Source: Trujillonella humicola (GTDB lineage: Bacteria > Actinomycetota > Actinomycetes > Mycobacteriales > Geodermatophilaceae). Taken from it: a stretch of 64,000 nt of DNA. Position 1 is the stretch's first letter, and the number at the start of each line of letters is the position of its first letter. The position numbers and the translations under genes are program-made. The stretch lies in the NCBI RefSeq assembly GCF_046233715.1, contig NZ_JBJNRJ010000014.1, forward strand, positions 1 through 64,000. Direction: 5' to 3'. Shown piece after piece: positions 23,504 through 32,389 of this stretch. The notes beneath the pieces were generated by a model, which searched no databases, was not told the DNA's origin, and saw only the letters and a list, made by a program, of their open reading frames with translations.

Positions 23504-23992
23504 CCCCGGCGCCCCCGGCCGCCCCGACGGGCAGTGTGCGCCCACGGCCCGGTCCGGCCCCTGAACGGTCCGCCACTGCGCGCTGCCCGTGAAGAGAGCC
23601 GGTCGGCGCCACGGCCGGTCGCGCGGCTGCCCGTCGGCGCACGGTGTCGGCACGGGTCGAGCAGCACGCGGTGAGCGGCCGGGCCCCCGGCGGGCCACCG
23701 GGCCGCCGAGCGGGAAGAACCAGCTCAGCGGCCCGCCGGTCACCGGCCCCCCGAGTCGACAAGGCGCCGAGCCGCCACCTCCGGCCGGGGTCGGCGCGAC
23801 TTCCGTAACGAGTGCGCGGCAGCGCTTCAGCCGGCGTGTGGGGTGGCCGACAACTCCTGTGTCGGGTGGTGCAGCTGTGGCATGCGCACCGACCGGAACC
23901 GGTTGTGCGCGGCCGAACTGAAGGCCTCCTCGCTGGTGCCGCTACACCGAGCAGCAGCCCCTGTCGGCTGTCCGGCAGGAGCAGGAGGACGG
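23504..23992. other. Intergenic region before cheB
   Basis: About 490 bases without a supportable gene. An inverted repeat ACGGGCAG (23527-23534) / CTGCCCGT (23583-23590) with G/C-rich extensions may end the upstream gene. The 150 bases before cheB are less GC-rich than the surroundings and probably hold its promoter; the open frame from 23843 into cheB lacks domain sense and is not taken as coding. Confidence 0.5.
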
Positions 23993-25117
23993 ATGAACCC
24001 GATCCGGGTACTCGTGGTCGACGATTCCGTCGTCGTCCGCAAGATCGTGACCGACGTGCTCTCCCAGGACCCCGGGATCGAGGTCGTCGGCACCGCCGTC
24101 AACGGCAGGATCGCCCTGGGCAAGGTGGAGCAGCTCCGGCCCGACCTGGTCACGATGGACATCGAGATGCCGGAGCTCGACGGCATCCAGGCCGTCCGCG
24201 GCATCCGCGCGGCGCGCAACCGCGTGCCGATCATCATGTTCAGCACGCTCACCGAGCGGGGTGCCTCGGCCACCCTCGACGCGCTGTCCGCCGGTGCCAA
24301 CGACTACGTGACGAAGCCGGCCAACGTGGGCAGCGTCGCGCAGTCGATGGAGAGCGTCCGCGAGCAGTTGATCCCCAAGATCAAGGCGCTCCTCGGCCGG
24401 CCGGTCACCGCCGGCCCCGCCCGCCCGGCCGCCCCGCCGCCGCCGGTCCGCCCGGCCGCGCCGCGCACCGCGCCCGTCGAGAAGCCCGAGATCCTCGTCA
24501 TCGGCTCCTCCACCGGCGGCCCCGAGGCGCTCACCAAGGTCCTGCCCGCGCTGCCGGCCTCCCTGCCGGTCCCCGTGCTGCTCGTGCAGCACATGCCACC
24601 GGTCTTCACCCGCCAGTTCGCCCAGCGGCTGGACCGCCTGTGCGCGCTGCGGGTCGTCGAGGCCGTCGACGGCACCCCGCTCGCCCCCGGCACGGTGCAC
24701 CTGGCCCCGGGCGACCACCACCTGACCATCCGGACGGGCGCCCGCGGCGCGACCACGGCGCTCTCCCAGGGACCTCCGGAGAACTTCTGCCGGCCGGCCG
24801 TGGACCCGCTGTTCCGCTCGGCGGTGGACGCCCACCGCGGCGCGGTGCTCGGCGTCGTCCTGACCGGCATGGGCTCCGACGGCCGGCAGGGCGCCGCCCG
24901 CATCCGCGAGGCCGGCGGCTCCGTCGTCGTCCAGGACCAGGCCACCTCGGTCGTCTGGGGCATGCCCGGCGCCGTCGCCTCGGCCGGCCTCGCCGACGAG
25001 ATCCTCCCGCTCGACCGGATCGCCGAGACGATCCTGCGGCGGCTCACCGGCCCGGCCGGCCGTCCGTCCCCCCTGCCCGGCCGCGCGTCCGTGCTGGCCA
25101 CCGGAGGAGTCCGATGA
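23993..25117 (+). CDS. cheB: Chemotaxis response regulator protein-glutamate methylesterase CheB
   Basis: A 374-residue two-domain enzyme removing methyl groups from receptors. Receiver domain (1-125) with acidic VVDDS and phospho-Asp in TMDIEMPELDG; a Pro/Ala linker; catalytic domain (about 165-360) with Ser in GSSTGGPEAL, His in VQHMPPVF and Asp in LTGMGSDGRQG. ATG at 23993 follows GCAGGAGGAC. Its stop overlaps the cheR start (ATGA). Confidence 0.97.
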   Translation: MNPIRVLVVDDSVVVRKIVTDVLSQDPGIEVVGTAVNGRIALGKVEQLRPDLVTMDIEMPELDGIQAVRGIRAARNRVPIIMFSTLTERGASATLDALSAGANDYVTKPANVGSVAQSMESVREQLIPKIKALLGRPVTAGPARPAAPPPPVRPAAPRTAPVEKPEILVIGSSTGGPEALTKVLPALPASLPVPVLLVQHMPPVFTRQFAQRLDRLCALRVVEAVDGTPLAPGTVHLAPGDHHLTIRTGARGATTALSQGPPENFCRPAVDPLFRSAVDAHRGAVLGVVLTGMGSDGRQGAARIREAGGSVVVQDQATSVVWGMPGAVASAGLADEILPLDRIAETILRRLTGPAGRPSPLPGRASVLATGGVR

Positions 25118-25938
25118 CCCTGACCGCCACCAGCTTCGACTGGGTCCGCCAGGTGGTCCACCGGGAGAGCGCGATCGTGCTCCAGCCGGGCAAGGAGTAC
25201 CTGGTCGAGGCCCGGTTGCTGCCGATCGCCCGGAAGATGGGCCTGGCCGACGTCGGCCAGCTCGTCGACTCGGTGCGCAACCGGCCCAGCCCGGAGCACA
25301 CGCGGAAGATCGTCGAGGCGCTCACCACCAACGAGACCTCGTGGTTCCGGGACGGCGACCCGTTCTCCGCCCTGACCACCACGGTGCTGCCGGCCCTGCA
25401 GGCCGCCCGCTCCCCGCACGAGCGGCTGCACGTCTGGTCGGCGGCCTGCTCCAGCGGGCAGGAGCCGTACACGATCGCGATGCTGCTCCAGGACGCGCTG
25501 CCCAACGCCGCCACGCGCGTGTCGATCACGGCCACCGACATCTCCCGCGAGATGGTCGAGCGCACCCGCGCCGGCCGGTTCAGCCAGCTCGAGGTCAACC
25601 GCGGCCTGCCCGCACCGATGCTGGTCCGCCACTTCACGCGGGCCGGCGCCGAGTGGGAGGTCAACCCCGCGCTGCGCCGGATGGTGACGGCCAGCGAGTG
25701 CAACCTCGCGGCCGCGCTGCCGCGGATGGGCCCGTTCGACGTGGTCTACCTGCGCAACGTCCTCATCTACTTCGACCTGCCGACCAAGCAGGCGATCCTC
25801 CGCCGGGTCCGGTCGCTCATGCGGCCGGACGGGTGGCTGTTCCTCGGCGCCGCCGAGACCACCCTCGGTGTCGACGACTCCTGGGAGCGGGTCGTCCTCG
25901 GCCGCAGCTCCGCCTACCGCCCGCTGAAGGGGGCCTGA
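25114..25938 (+). CDS. cheR: Chemotaxis protein methyltransferase CheR
   Basis: A 274-residue SAM-dependent receptor methyltransferase. N-terminal helical domain, then TTNETSWFRD, the SAM-binding VWSAACSSGQEPYTIAM, ITATDIS, and YLRNVLIYFDLPTKQAIL. Its methyl donor links it to the SAM supply served by the salvage genes upstream, a general connection only. ATG at 25114 overlaps the cheB stop. Confidence 0.97.
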   Translation: MTLTATSFDWVRQVVHRESAIVLQPGKEYLVEARLLPIARKMGLADVGQLVDSVRNRPSPEHTRKIVEALTTNETSWFRDGDPFSALTTTVLPALQAARSPHERLHVWSAACSSGQEPYTIAMLLQDALPNAATRVSITATDISREMVERTRAGRFSQLEVNRGLPAPMLVRHFTRAGAEWEVNPALRRMVTASECNLAAALPRMGPFDVVYLRNVLIYFDLPTKQAILRRVRSLMRPDGWLFLGAAETTLGVDDSWERVVLGRSSAYRPLKGA

Positions 25939-25940
25939 TC

Positions 25941-26324
25941 GTGCGTGCTCTGGTGATCGACGACTCACGCGCCATGCGACGCATCGTGGGCGGGACCCTC
26001 ACCGGGTTCGGCTACGAGACCCGCGAGGCCGGCCACGGTCAGGAGGCGCTCGACGTGCTGGTCGAGGGCTGGCTGCCCGACATGTGCACGATCGACTGGA
26101 ACATGCCGGTGATGGACGGGCTCCAGTTCGTCTCCGCCGTCCGCAGCAATCCCGCCTGGCGCTCGGTGACGCTCATGATGGTCACCTCCGAGAGCGAGCA
26201 CGGCCAGATCGTGCGCGCGCTGGCCGCCGGCGCCCACGAGTACGTCATCAAGCCCTTCACCGCCGACGCGCTGGCCGACAAGCTCGCCCTGCTCGGCCTG
26301 CTCCCGCAGGAGGTCGCCCTGTGA
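25941..26324 (+). CDS. cheY: CheY-like response regulator (copy 1)
   Basis: A 127-residue stand-alone receiver domain: VIDDSRAMR acidic pair, phospho-Asp in CTIDWNMPVMDG, Thr in MMVTSESEH and Lys in VIKPFTADAL. GTG at 25941, two bases after cheR. The stop overlaps the next gene (GTGA), coupling it to a CheX-like protein. Confidence 0.95.
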   Translation: MRALVIDDSRAMRRIVGGTLTGFGYETREAGHGQEALDVLVEGWLPDMCTIDWNMPVMDGLQFVSAVRSNPAWRSVTLMMVTSESEHGQIVRALAAGAHEYVIKPFTADALADKLALLGLLPQEVAL

Positions 26325-26797
26325 ACGCCACCCTGGTCACCTCGCTGCTGGACGAGGCGACGGTCACCGAGATCGCCGAGCAGGCGTGGTCGGCGCTGGT
26401 CGGTGAGGAGGAGTTCCTCGTCCCGCTGCCCGCGCCGCTGCCGGCCGGGACGACGAGCTCCTGGGTCACCGTCACCGGCCCGTGGAACGGCGTCGTCGTC
26501 GTCACCTGCGGAACCGGCACCGCCGGCGAGCTGACTCGCGCCCTGCTGCGCGAGCACGCCCCGGCGCAGCTCGAGGCCGAGGACGTCGAGGACGCGCTCG
26601 GCGAGATCGCCAACGTGGTCGGCGGCAACGTCAAGGCCGTCCTGCCCGGGCCCTCGGTCCTCGGCCTGCCCGAGACGGGGAGCACCCCGCCCGTCCCCGG
26701 CCCGCCCGAGGACACCTGCCGCGTCGAGTTCCTGTGGCGCGGTCAGCCCCTGACCATCACCGCCCAGGGCTCGCCCCGGACCCCCGCCCAGTACTGA
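26321..26797 (+). CDS. CheX-like chemotaxis phosphatase domain protein
   Basis: A 158-residue protein with a CheX/CheC-like core: EDVEDALGEIANVVGGNVKAVLPG carries the E-x2-N pattern of the CheC/CheX phosphatase helix (residues about 87-108), followed by a strand-rich end. Members dephosphorylate CheY-P. GTG at 26321 overlaps the cheY stop, so it likely acts on that regulator. The C-terminal tail is Pro-rich. Confidence 0.8.
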   Translation: MNATLVTSLLDEATVTEIAEQAWSALVGEEEFLVPLPAPLPAGTTSSWVTVTGPWNGVVVVTCGTGTAGELTRALLREHAPAQLEAEDVEDALGEIANVVGGNVKAVLPGPSVLGLPETGSTPPVPGPPEDTCRVEFLWRGQPLTITAQGSPRTPAQY

Positions 26798-26824
26798 CAG
26801 CACGACACGGAACGGAGTGCCACT

Positions 26825-27187
26825 GTGAAGATCCTGATCGCCGACGACAGCCGTGTCATGCGGCAGATCGTCATCCGGACCCTGCGCCAGGCCGGCTACG
26901 ACGACCACGACATCGTCGAGGCCGAGGACGGCCGGGACGCCTACGACAAGGTCCAGTCCGAGAGCCCCGACCTGGTGCTGTCGGACTGGAACATGCCGAA
27001 CATGACCGGGCTGGAGTGCCTGCAGGCGCTGCGCTCGTCCGGCTCGAGCGTGCCCTTCGGCTTCGTCACCTCCGAGGGCTCGGAGGAGATGCGGGGGAAG
27101 GCCGCCGACGCCGGCGCGCTCTTCCTCATCGCCAAGCCGTTCAACGAGGAGACCTTCACCGAGGCCCTGGCCGGGGTGATCTCGTGA
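26825..27187 (+). CDS. cheY: CheY-like response regulator (copy 2)
   Basis: A 120-residue receiver domain: ILIADDSRVMRQIV, phospho-Asp in VLSDWNMPNMTG, Thr in GFVTSEGSEEM, Lys in LIAKPFNEETF. GTG at 26825 follows GGAACGGAGTG. Like copy 1 it is coupled (GTGA) to a following phosphatase-like gene, so the cluster holds two regulator/phosphatase pairs. Confidence 0.95.
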   Translation: MKILIADDSRVMRQIVIRTLRQAGYDDHDIVEAEDGRDAYDKVQSESPDLVLSDWNMPNMTGLECLQALRSSGSSVPFGFVTSEGSEEMRGKAADAGALFLIAKPFNEETFTEALAGVIS

Positions 27188-27687
27188 CCACCCCCCTCGC
27201 CGTCGTCCTGCCCGCCAACAAGGACGTCAAGGACATGCTGTCCAGCCTGGTGGGCAAGCCCGTCACCGTCGCTCCCGGCGCCCCGGTCACCCCGACCGAG
27301 CGCTCGCCGGTGTCGGTCGCGGTCTACGTCGACCCGCAGATGAACACCAACGCGCTGTGCGTCATGGACCTCGCGTTCTCGGCCTACAGCGGCGGCGCGC
27401 TGGCCATGCTGCCCCCCGGCGGTTGCCAGGACGCCGTCGAGGAGGACGGCGAGCTGACGCCGATGCTGACCGAGGCGCTGCACGAGGTCGTCAACGTGCT
27501 CTCGGCGCTGCTCAACGTGCCGGGTGCGCCGCACTCGAAGCTCTACCGGCTCTACGCCGCGGGCGACGACCTCCCGGCCGACATCGCGGGCATGCTCGCC
27601 GCCTTCAACCGGCTCGACCTGTCGGTCGACATCCCCGGCTACGGCAAGGGGGCCATGTCGCTGGTCATCCCGTCCGGCGCGGCCTGA
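27184..27687 (+). CDS. CheX/CheC-like protein (second)
   Basis: A 167-residue protein coupled to the second CheY. The segment LTEALHEVVNVLSALLNVPG aligns in style with the E-x2-N helix of CheC/CheX, but similarity is weaker than for the first one. A hydrophobic strand pair at the end (LDLSVDIPGYGKGAMSLVIP) fits the fold. A phosphatase or adaptor role is inferred from position. Confidence 0.65.
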   Translation: MTTPLAVVLPANKDVKDMLSSLVGKPVTVAPGAPVTPTERSPVSVAVYVDPQMNTNALCVMDLAFSAYSGGALAMLPPGGCQDAVEEDGELTPMLTEALHEVVNVLSALLNVPGAPHSKLYRLYAAGDDLPADIAGMLAAFNRLDLSVDIPGYGKGAMSLVIPSGAA

Positions 27688-27812
27688 GACCGAGCGAGAC
27701 GCACCACCTCGCAGGCCGGGAGACCCCTGGCCTGAGGAGCTGCCCCGGGGCGGCGCAGGGCCCACCGCGCCCCGCCGCCCCGGGCGCGATCGCATGGTCG
27801 TCCTCCGGACGA

Positions 27813-27989
27813 CACCGCGGCCAGGTGCCGTCCCCGACGGCCGCTGAGCCCCCTGCGCCGTCCCTGCGCGGAGCCCTCCGGGCCCCACTCGGCCCGTCGA
27901 CCACCGCGGCCAGGTGCCGTCCCCGACGGCCGCTGAGCCCCCTGCGCCGTCCCTGCGCGGAGCCCTCCGGGCCCCACCCGGCCCGGCGA
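27813..27989. repeat. 89-bp tandem duplication
   Basis: Two copies (27813-27900 and 27901-27989) beginning CCGCGGCCAGGTGCCG and ending near CCACTCGGCCC/CCACCCGGCCC, with only a handful of mismatches. They fill most of the 310-base gap between the convergent CheX-like and RsbW-like genes; I see no gene here. Confidence 0.9.
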
Positions 27990-27998
27990 GCATCGAGT

Positions 27999-28457
27999 TC
28001 AGCTGAGCGCCGGCTCGCGGTCCTCGATGGCCGTGGGCAGGCAGGCCCACACGTGCTTGCACAGGTCGTCGACGTACCAGCCGTGCGCGACCGAGAGCCG
28101 GGCCACCAGGTACAGCCCCAGGCCGCCCTGGGCCGGGTCGCGGTCGACGGCCGGTGTCGGCATGGTGTCGCGGGCACGGTCGCTGATGTCGAGGATCCAG
28201 CCGCCGCTGCCGGCGATCACCGTGGCCACCACGGGCCGGTCGCCGTGCCGCAGCGCGTTGGACGCCAGCTCGTCGAAGGCCAGGATCATCCGGTCGGCCA
28301 CGGGGTCCTCGTGGTCGCGGGGGAACCCCACCTCGTCCAGACGGTCGCGGAGGGCCGCCCGCACCGCCGGGAGCTCGGCGAGCGACCCGAGGTCCCAGCG
28401 CCACATCTCGCCCCGGCCGTCCGGCAGCGGCCGCAGCGGCCACGCCAGTCGACTCAT
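27999..28457 (-). CDS. RsbW-like anti-sigma factor/ATP-binding serine kinase domain protein
   Basis: A 152-residue HATPase_c_2 (GHKL) protein. N box FDELASNALRHGD, G1 DISDRARDTMP and G2 GGLGLYLVARLSV are present. Such kinases control an anti-sigma antagonist in partner switching. The divergent neighbour is a PP2C/SpoIIE phosphatase, the usual opponent. No sigma factor or STAS antagonist is adjacent. ATG at 28457 is preceded by GGGGGCGAGGAC. Confidence 0.88.
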   Translation of the reverse strand: MSRLAWPLRPLPDGRGEMWRWDLGSLAELPAVRAALRDRLDEVGFPRDHEDPVADRMILAFDELASNALRHGDRPVVATVIAGSGGWILDISDRARDTMPTPAVDRDPAQGGLGLYLVARLSVAHGWYVDDLCKHVWACLPTAIEDREPALS

Positions 28458-28589
28458 GTCCTCGCCCCCGTCAGCATCCGGTTCTGGGATGCCCCGGTGG
28501 TTCCCACCGCCGTCACGCCTCAACCGTGTGATCCCCGTCGGGGTGGTCCGCGGGCCGGCTGACCCGTGCGCCGGCAGGCATGGGGCAGA

Positions 28590-30323
28590 GTGATCACCGT
28601 GATCGAGGACCGGGCACTCCCGCCGCCGGACGACCTGTTGGCGCAGGCCGTCGAGGGCATGGACCGCCCGCTGCTCGTGATCGACGAGGACTGGCGGTTC
28701 CGCTACGTCAACCCCGCCGGCGCCGCGGTGCTGGGGCGCACCGTCGCGGCGCTGGTCGGCCGGGGCGTCTGGGACTCGTTCCCCGAGGCCGTCGGCGGGC
28801 CCTTCGAGGAGCTCTACACCGCCGTGCGCAAGACGGGGGAGTCCGGGCGCACGGTCGCCTGGTTCGAGCCGCTGCAGAAGTGGTTCCAGGCCGACGCCTT
28901 CCTCACCGACGCCGGCCTCGTCGTCACCTACGACGACGTCACCGACCGCCAGCGGGCCGAGCAGGAGCGCGTCGCCGCCGTCGCCGCCCGCGAGGAGGCC
29001 GCCCGTCGCGCCGCGGATGCCGCCCTGCGCGCCGCCGAGGCCGCGGCGACCGCCGAGCTGGCCGGCCGGCACCTCATGCTGCTCGGCGACATCAGCCAGG
29101 CCATGACCTCGACCTTCGACACCGACGAGGCGGTGAGCCGCTTCGCCCGCCTGGTCGTCCCGCTGCTCGCGGACTGGTGCCTGGTGAGCGTCGTGGATCC
29201 CGACGGCACGCGCCGAGACGTCGGCCGGGCACACCGCGACCCCGCCATGGTCGAGGCCATGCACCGGTACGCCGACGCCCGCGTGAGCAGCAACCGGCCC
29301 ACCGCTCCCGTGCCGACGGCGCTGCGCAGCGGCCAGCCGGTCGTCATCCCGCAGGTGACCAGCGCGCACATCGAGCAGATGGTGGGCAGCGACGCCGCCC
29401 GGGACGCGCTGGCGCCGCTGCAGGTGGCCGCCGTGGCCACGTTCCCGCTGCTGGCCCGCGGCGAGCAGTTCGGCGCGCTCACGCTGGTGAACGGCGTCGA
29501 GCGCGGCCCGCACACCGACGTCGAGCTGCGCACCGCCGAGGTCGCCTCCCGCCGGGCCGCCCTGGCACTGGACAACGCGCGGTTGGCCGCGGCCAACCAG
29601 CAGGTCGCCGAGCGGCTGCAGCTGTCGCTGCTGTCGCCGCCGGTGCAGCAGCCGCACCTGGAGACCGCCGTCCGCTACCGGGCCGCCACCCGGGGGGTGT
29701 CCATCGGCGGCGACTGGTACGACAGCTTCCTGCAGCCCGACGGCGACATGGTCCTCGTCATCGGCGACGTCATGGGCCACGACATCGAGGCCGCGGCGGC
29801 GATGGGCCAGGTGAAGACCCTCGTACGCGGCATCGCCTTCGACCGGCTGGAGGAGCCGGCCGGGGTGCTGCGGCGGGTCGACCACGCGCTGGTGGGGCTG
29901 GCCGTGCCCACCATGGCGACCGCGCTGGTCTGCCGGATCGAGCACGACGGCGCCGGCGGCCGCACGCTGCGGTGGTCCTCGGCCGGGCACCCCGAGCCGA
30001 TGCTCCTGGGCGCCGACGGCCGGGTCACCGACCTCACCGCGCCGATCGGGCCGCCGCTGGGCATCGGCTGGCGGGGGCCGCGGGCCGACGGCGCGGCCGA
30101 CCTCCCCGACGACGCCACCGTCCTGCTGTTCACCGACGGGCTCTTCGAGCGCCGCGGGGTGCCCCTGGACGACGGCCGCGACCAGGTGCGCCGGCTGCTC
30201 GAGCAGTTCGGCGACCGGCCGCTGGAGGAGCTGTGCGACCGGCTGCTGGCCGTGATGCTGGCCGACGGGGCCGAGGACGACGTCGCCGTCCTCGCCCTGC
30301 GCACCCGCGCCGCCGCCCGCTGA
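28590..30323 (+). CDS. PAS-GAF-SpoIIE serine phosphatase
   Basis: A 577-residue cytoplasmic signalling phosphatase. PAS domain (about 10-110, VIDEDWRFRYVNPAGAAVLG), an Ala/Arg coiled-coil, a GAF domain (about 160-335) and a C-terminal PP2C/SpoIIE domain (about 355-570) with metal-binding GGDWYDSF, VIGDVMGHDIEAAAAM and LLFTDGLFERR. It would dephosphorylate an anti-sigma antagonist in response to a PAS/GAF-sensed signal. Start is uncertain between GTG 28590 and GTG 28599; GGGGCAG just upstream fits either. Divergent from the RsbW-like gene. Confidence 0.9.
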   Translation: MITVIEDRALPPPDDLLAQAVEGMDRPLLVIDEDWRFRYVNPAGAAVLGRTVAALVGRGVWDSFPEAVGGPFEELYTAVRKTGESGRTVAWFEPLQKWFQADAFLTDAGLVVTYDDVTDRQRAEQERVAAVAAREEAARRAADAALRAAEAAATAELAGRHLMLLGDISQAMTSTFDTDEAVSRFARLVVPLLADWCLVSVVDPDGTRRDVGRAHRDPAMVEAMHRYADARVSSNRPTAPVPTALRSGQPVVIPQVTSAHIEQMVGSDAARDALAPLQVAAVATFPLLARGEQFGALTLVNGVERGPHTDVELRTAEVASRRAALALDNARLAAANQQVAERLQLSLLSPPVQQPHLETAVRYRAATRGVSIGGDWYDSFLQPDGDMVLVIGDVMGHDIEAAAAMGQVKTLVRGIAFDRLEEPAGVLRRVDHALVGLAVPTMATALVCRIEHDGAGGRTLRWSSAGHPEPMLLGADGRVTDLTAPIGPPLGIGWRGPRADGAADLPDDATVLLFTDGLFERRGVPLDDGRDQVRRLLEQFGDRPLEELCDRLLAVMLADGAEDDVAVLALRTRAAAR

Positions 30324-30337
30324 GCCCCCGCGCCGGC

Positions 30338-30376
30338 GTCCGCCGGCCGGGCCCGCGAGCCGGTCCCCCGGCGGAC
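30338..30376. terminator. Inverted repeat between convergent genes
   Basis: GTCCGCCGG (30338-30346) and CCGGCGGAC (30368-30376) form a 9-bp stem between the phosphatase stop and the ZIP transporter 3' end; probable bidirectional terminator. Confidence 0.45.
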
Positions 30377-30379
30377 CGC

Positions 30380-31132
30380 TCACCCCGCGCGCTCGATGGC
30401 GAAGGCGACGAGGAAGCCGACAGCGGTGATCAGCCCGGTCCACGTGCGCGTCGTCTCGAACGCCTCGGGGATCATGGTGTCGGCGACCATCGTGAGGATC
30501 GCCCCGGCCGCGACCGCGGTGATGACGGCGACGAGCTCCGGCGCCGCGCCACCCAGCGCCAGGTAGCCCACCAGCGCCGCCAGCCCGCTGAGCACGGCGA
30601 TGCCGCCCCAGATGCCGAAGACGTACCGGGCCGGGCGCCCGCTGCGCTTCATGCCCGCCGCGCTGGACAGACCCTCGGGCACGTTGGAGATGAACACCGC
30701 GGCGAGCACCGAGACGCTGACCCCGCCGCCGCTGAGCAGGCCCAGCCCGAGGACGACGCTCTCCGGGACCCCGTCGAGCAGTGCCCCCACCGCGATGGCG
30801 GCGCCGCTGCCGGACTGCTCGTCCTCCGACGGCTGCTGGTCCCCCGAGCGCTTGCGGTGCCGTGCGCCGCGACGGGCCAGGACGGCGTTGGCGCCGAGGT
30901 AGGCCACGGCGCCGCCCAGGAAGCCGATGGCCGTCGGCCCCAGCCCGCCGGTGTCGGCGGCCTCGGCGACCAGGTCGAAGGCGACCGCGGAGATCAGCAC
31001 CCCGGAGCCGAAGGCCATGACCGAGGCGATGAGGCCCTGCGGCACCCGCAGGAACCAGGCGACCAGCGCACCCAGCACGAGCGCCGCCCCGCCGAGCAGC
31101 CCCCACAGCCCCGCTTCCACCCACACCGGCAC
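30380..31132 (-). CDS. ZIP-family divalent metal transporter
   Basis: A 250-residue membrane protein with about eight helices. The central metal-path motifs AVGALLDGVPESVVLGL and FISNVPEGLSSAAGM are ZIP signatures, and a charged loop (RRGARHRKRSGDQQPSEDEQ) separates helices 3 and 4. It probably moves Zn or another divalent cation. GTG start at 31132 lacks a good ribosome binding site; a shorter GTG inside the first ten residues is possible. Confidence 0.88.
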   Translation of the reverse strand: MPVWVEAGLWGLLGGAALVLGALVAWFLRVPQGLIASVMAFGSGVLISAVAFDLVAEAADTGGLGPTAIGFLGGAVAYLGANAVLARRGARHRKRSGDQQPSEDEQSGSGAAIAVGALLDGVPESVVLGLGLLSGGGVSVSVLAAVFISNVPEGLSSAAGMKRSGRPARYVFGIWGGIAVLSGLAALVGYLALGGAAPELVAVITAVAAGAILTMVADTMIPEAFETTRTWTGLITAVGFLVAFAIERAG

Positions 31133-31169
31133 GGGGAGGCCGTTGCCCGCCGCAACCGCCCGGCAACCC

Positions 31170-32357
31170 CTAGTCCGGGTGGCTGAGCAGGTACCGGCCG
31201 AAGTGCGGCACGGTGAAGGCGATCTGGCCGCGCTCGGCGGAGTACACCAGGCCCTTCTTGATCAGCGCGTCCCGCGCGGGCGACAGCGAGGCCGGCTTGC
31301 GGCCGAGGGAGACGGCGACCTCGGAGGTGGCGACGGCGGTGCCCTGCGGCCCGCCGAGCTCGGCCATCGCGTGCATGTACTCGCGCTCGGCCGGGGTCGC
31401 GCGGTCGTAGCGGGAACCGAAGAAGCCGACGGCGAGCTCGGCCTCGGCCACCGGGGCGGCCACGGCGACGTCGGCGGCGGTGATGGGGGAGCCGGCCGCG
31501 ACGTCCCAGGTGACCTTGCCGTAGGCCTGGACGAAGTACGGGTAGCCGTCCGCGGCGGCGTAGAGCGCGTCGAGGGCCTCGGGCTCGAACGCGACGTCCT
31601 CGCGCTCGGCGGGGGCGAGCAGGGCCCGGTCGGCCGCCGCCCGGTCGAGCCGGTCGATGCGCAGGTAGCGGAAGAGCCGCTCGGAGTAGCTCTTGGAGGC
31701 GCTCAGCACCGCCGGCAGGTGCGGGAGGCCCGCGCCGACGACGATGAGCGGGGCGCCCTGCTGGGACAGCTCGTGGCAGGCCGCGCAGATCGCGGACACG
31801 TCGGGGGCCTGCACGTCCTGCATCTCGTCGATGAACAGGGCGATGCCCTTGCCGACGTCGGCGGCCAGCCCCGCGGCGTCGCTGAGCAGCTCCACCAGGT
31901 CGATCTCCATGTCCCCGGAGTCGGCCCGGCCGCTGGCCGCGGGGACGTCGATGCCCGGCTGCCAGCGGTCGCGCAGCTTCGCGTCGGCCCCCACCGCGCG
32001 CTGGGCGAAGGCCTTCACCGTCGCCAGGACGGCGTCCATGGAGTCCTGGTCGGGGTGCCGCAGCTCGCGCAGCGCCATGTGCAGCGCGGAGGAGACCGGG
32101 CGGCGCAGCGACTGGTCCGGCCGGGCCTCGATCTTGCCGGTTCCCCACCCGCGGCCGATGGCCGCCGACCGCAGCTGGTTGAGCAGCACGGTCTTGCCGA
32201 CGCCGCGCAGGCCGGTGAGCACCAGCGACCGCTCGGGCCGCCCCCGCGCGATCCGCTCGAGCACGACGTCGAAGGCCGACAGCTCGTCGTCCCGGCCGGC
32301 GAGCTCGGGCGGGCGCTGACCGGCGCCGGGGGCGTAGGGGTTCCGGACGGGGTCCAC
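31170..32357 (-). CDS. AAA/STAND-like ATPase with C-terminal winged helix
   Basis: A 395-residue ATPase. It opens with NPYAPGAGQRPPELAGRDDEL, then P-loop LTGLRGVGKTVLLNQL, Walker B ALFIDEMQDV, sensor IVVGAGLPHLP, and a C-terminal helix-turn-helix-like part (TSEVAVSLGRKPASLSPARDALIKKGLV). The architecture resembles archaeal Orc1/Cdc6-like and MNS/STAND ATPases common as singletons in Actinobacteria; function unknown. GTG 32357 is chosen over ATG 32399: TACGGT ends seven bases before it and no Shine-Dalgarno is present, matching the leaderless pattern of this window. Repeats upstream suggest tight control. Confidence 0.85.
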   Translation of the reverse strand: MDPVRNPYAPGAGQRPPELAGRDDELSAFDVVLERIARGRPERSLVLTGLRGVGKTVLLNQLRSAAIGRGWGTGKIEARPDQSLRRPVSSALHMALRELRHPDQDSMDAVLATVKAFAQRAVGADAKLRDRWQPGIDVPAASGRADSGDMEIDLVELLSDAAGLAADVGKGIALFIDEMQDVQAPDVSAICAACHELSQQGAPLIVVGAGLPHLPAVLSASKSYSERLFRYLRIDRLDRAAADRALLAPAEREDVAFEPEALDALYAAADGYPYFVQAYGKVTWDVAAGSPITAADVAVAAPVAEAELAVGFFGSRYDRATPAEREYMHAMAELGGPQGTAVATSEVAVSLGRKPASLSPARDALIKKGLVYSAERGQIAFTVPHFGRYLLSHPD

Positions 32358-32389
32358 GTCGAGCACCGTATGGCGGTCTCTAGCCCCGG

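Noticed and set aside
23843..23992. N-terminal extension of CheB from the ATG at 23843
   Set aside because: The added 50 residues have no domain sense and a strong GCAGGAGGAC lies just before the ATG at 23993.
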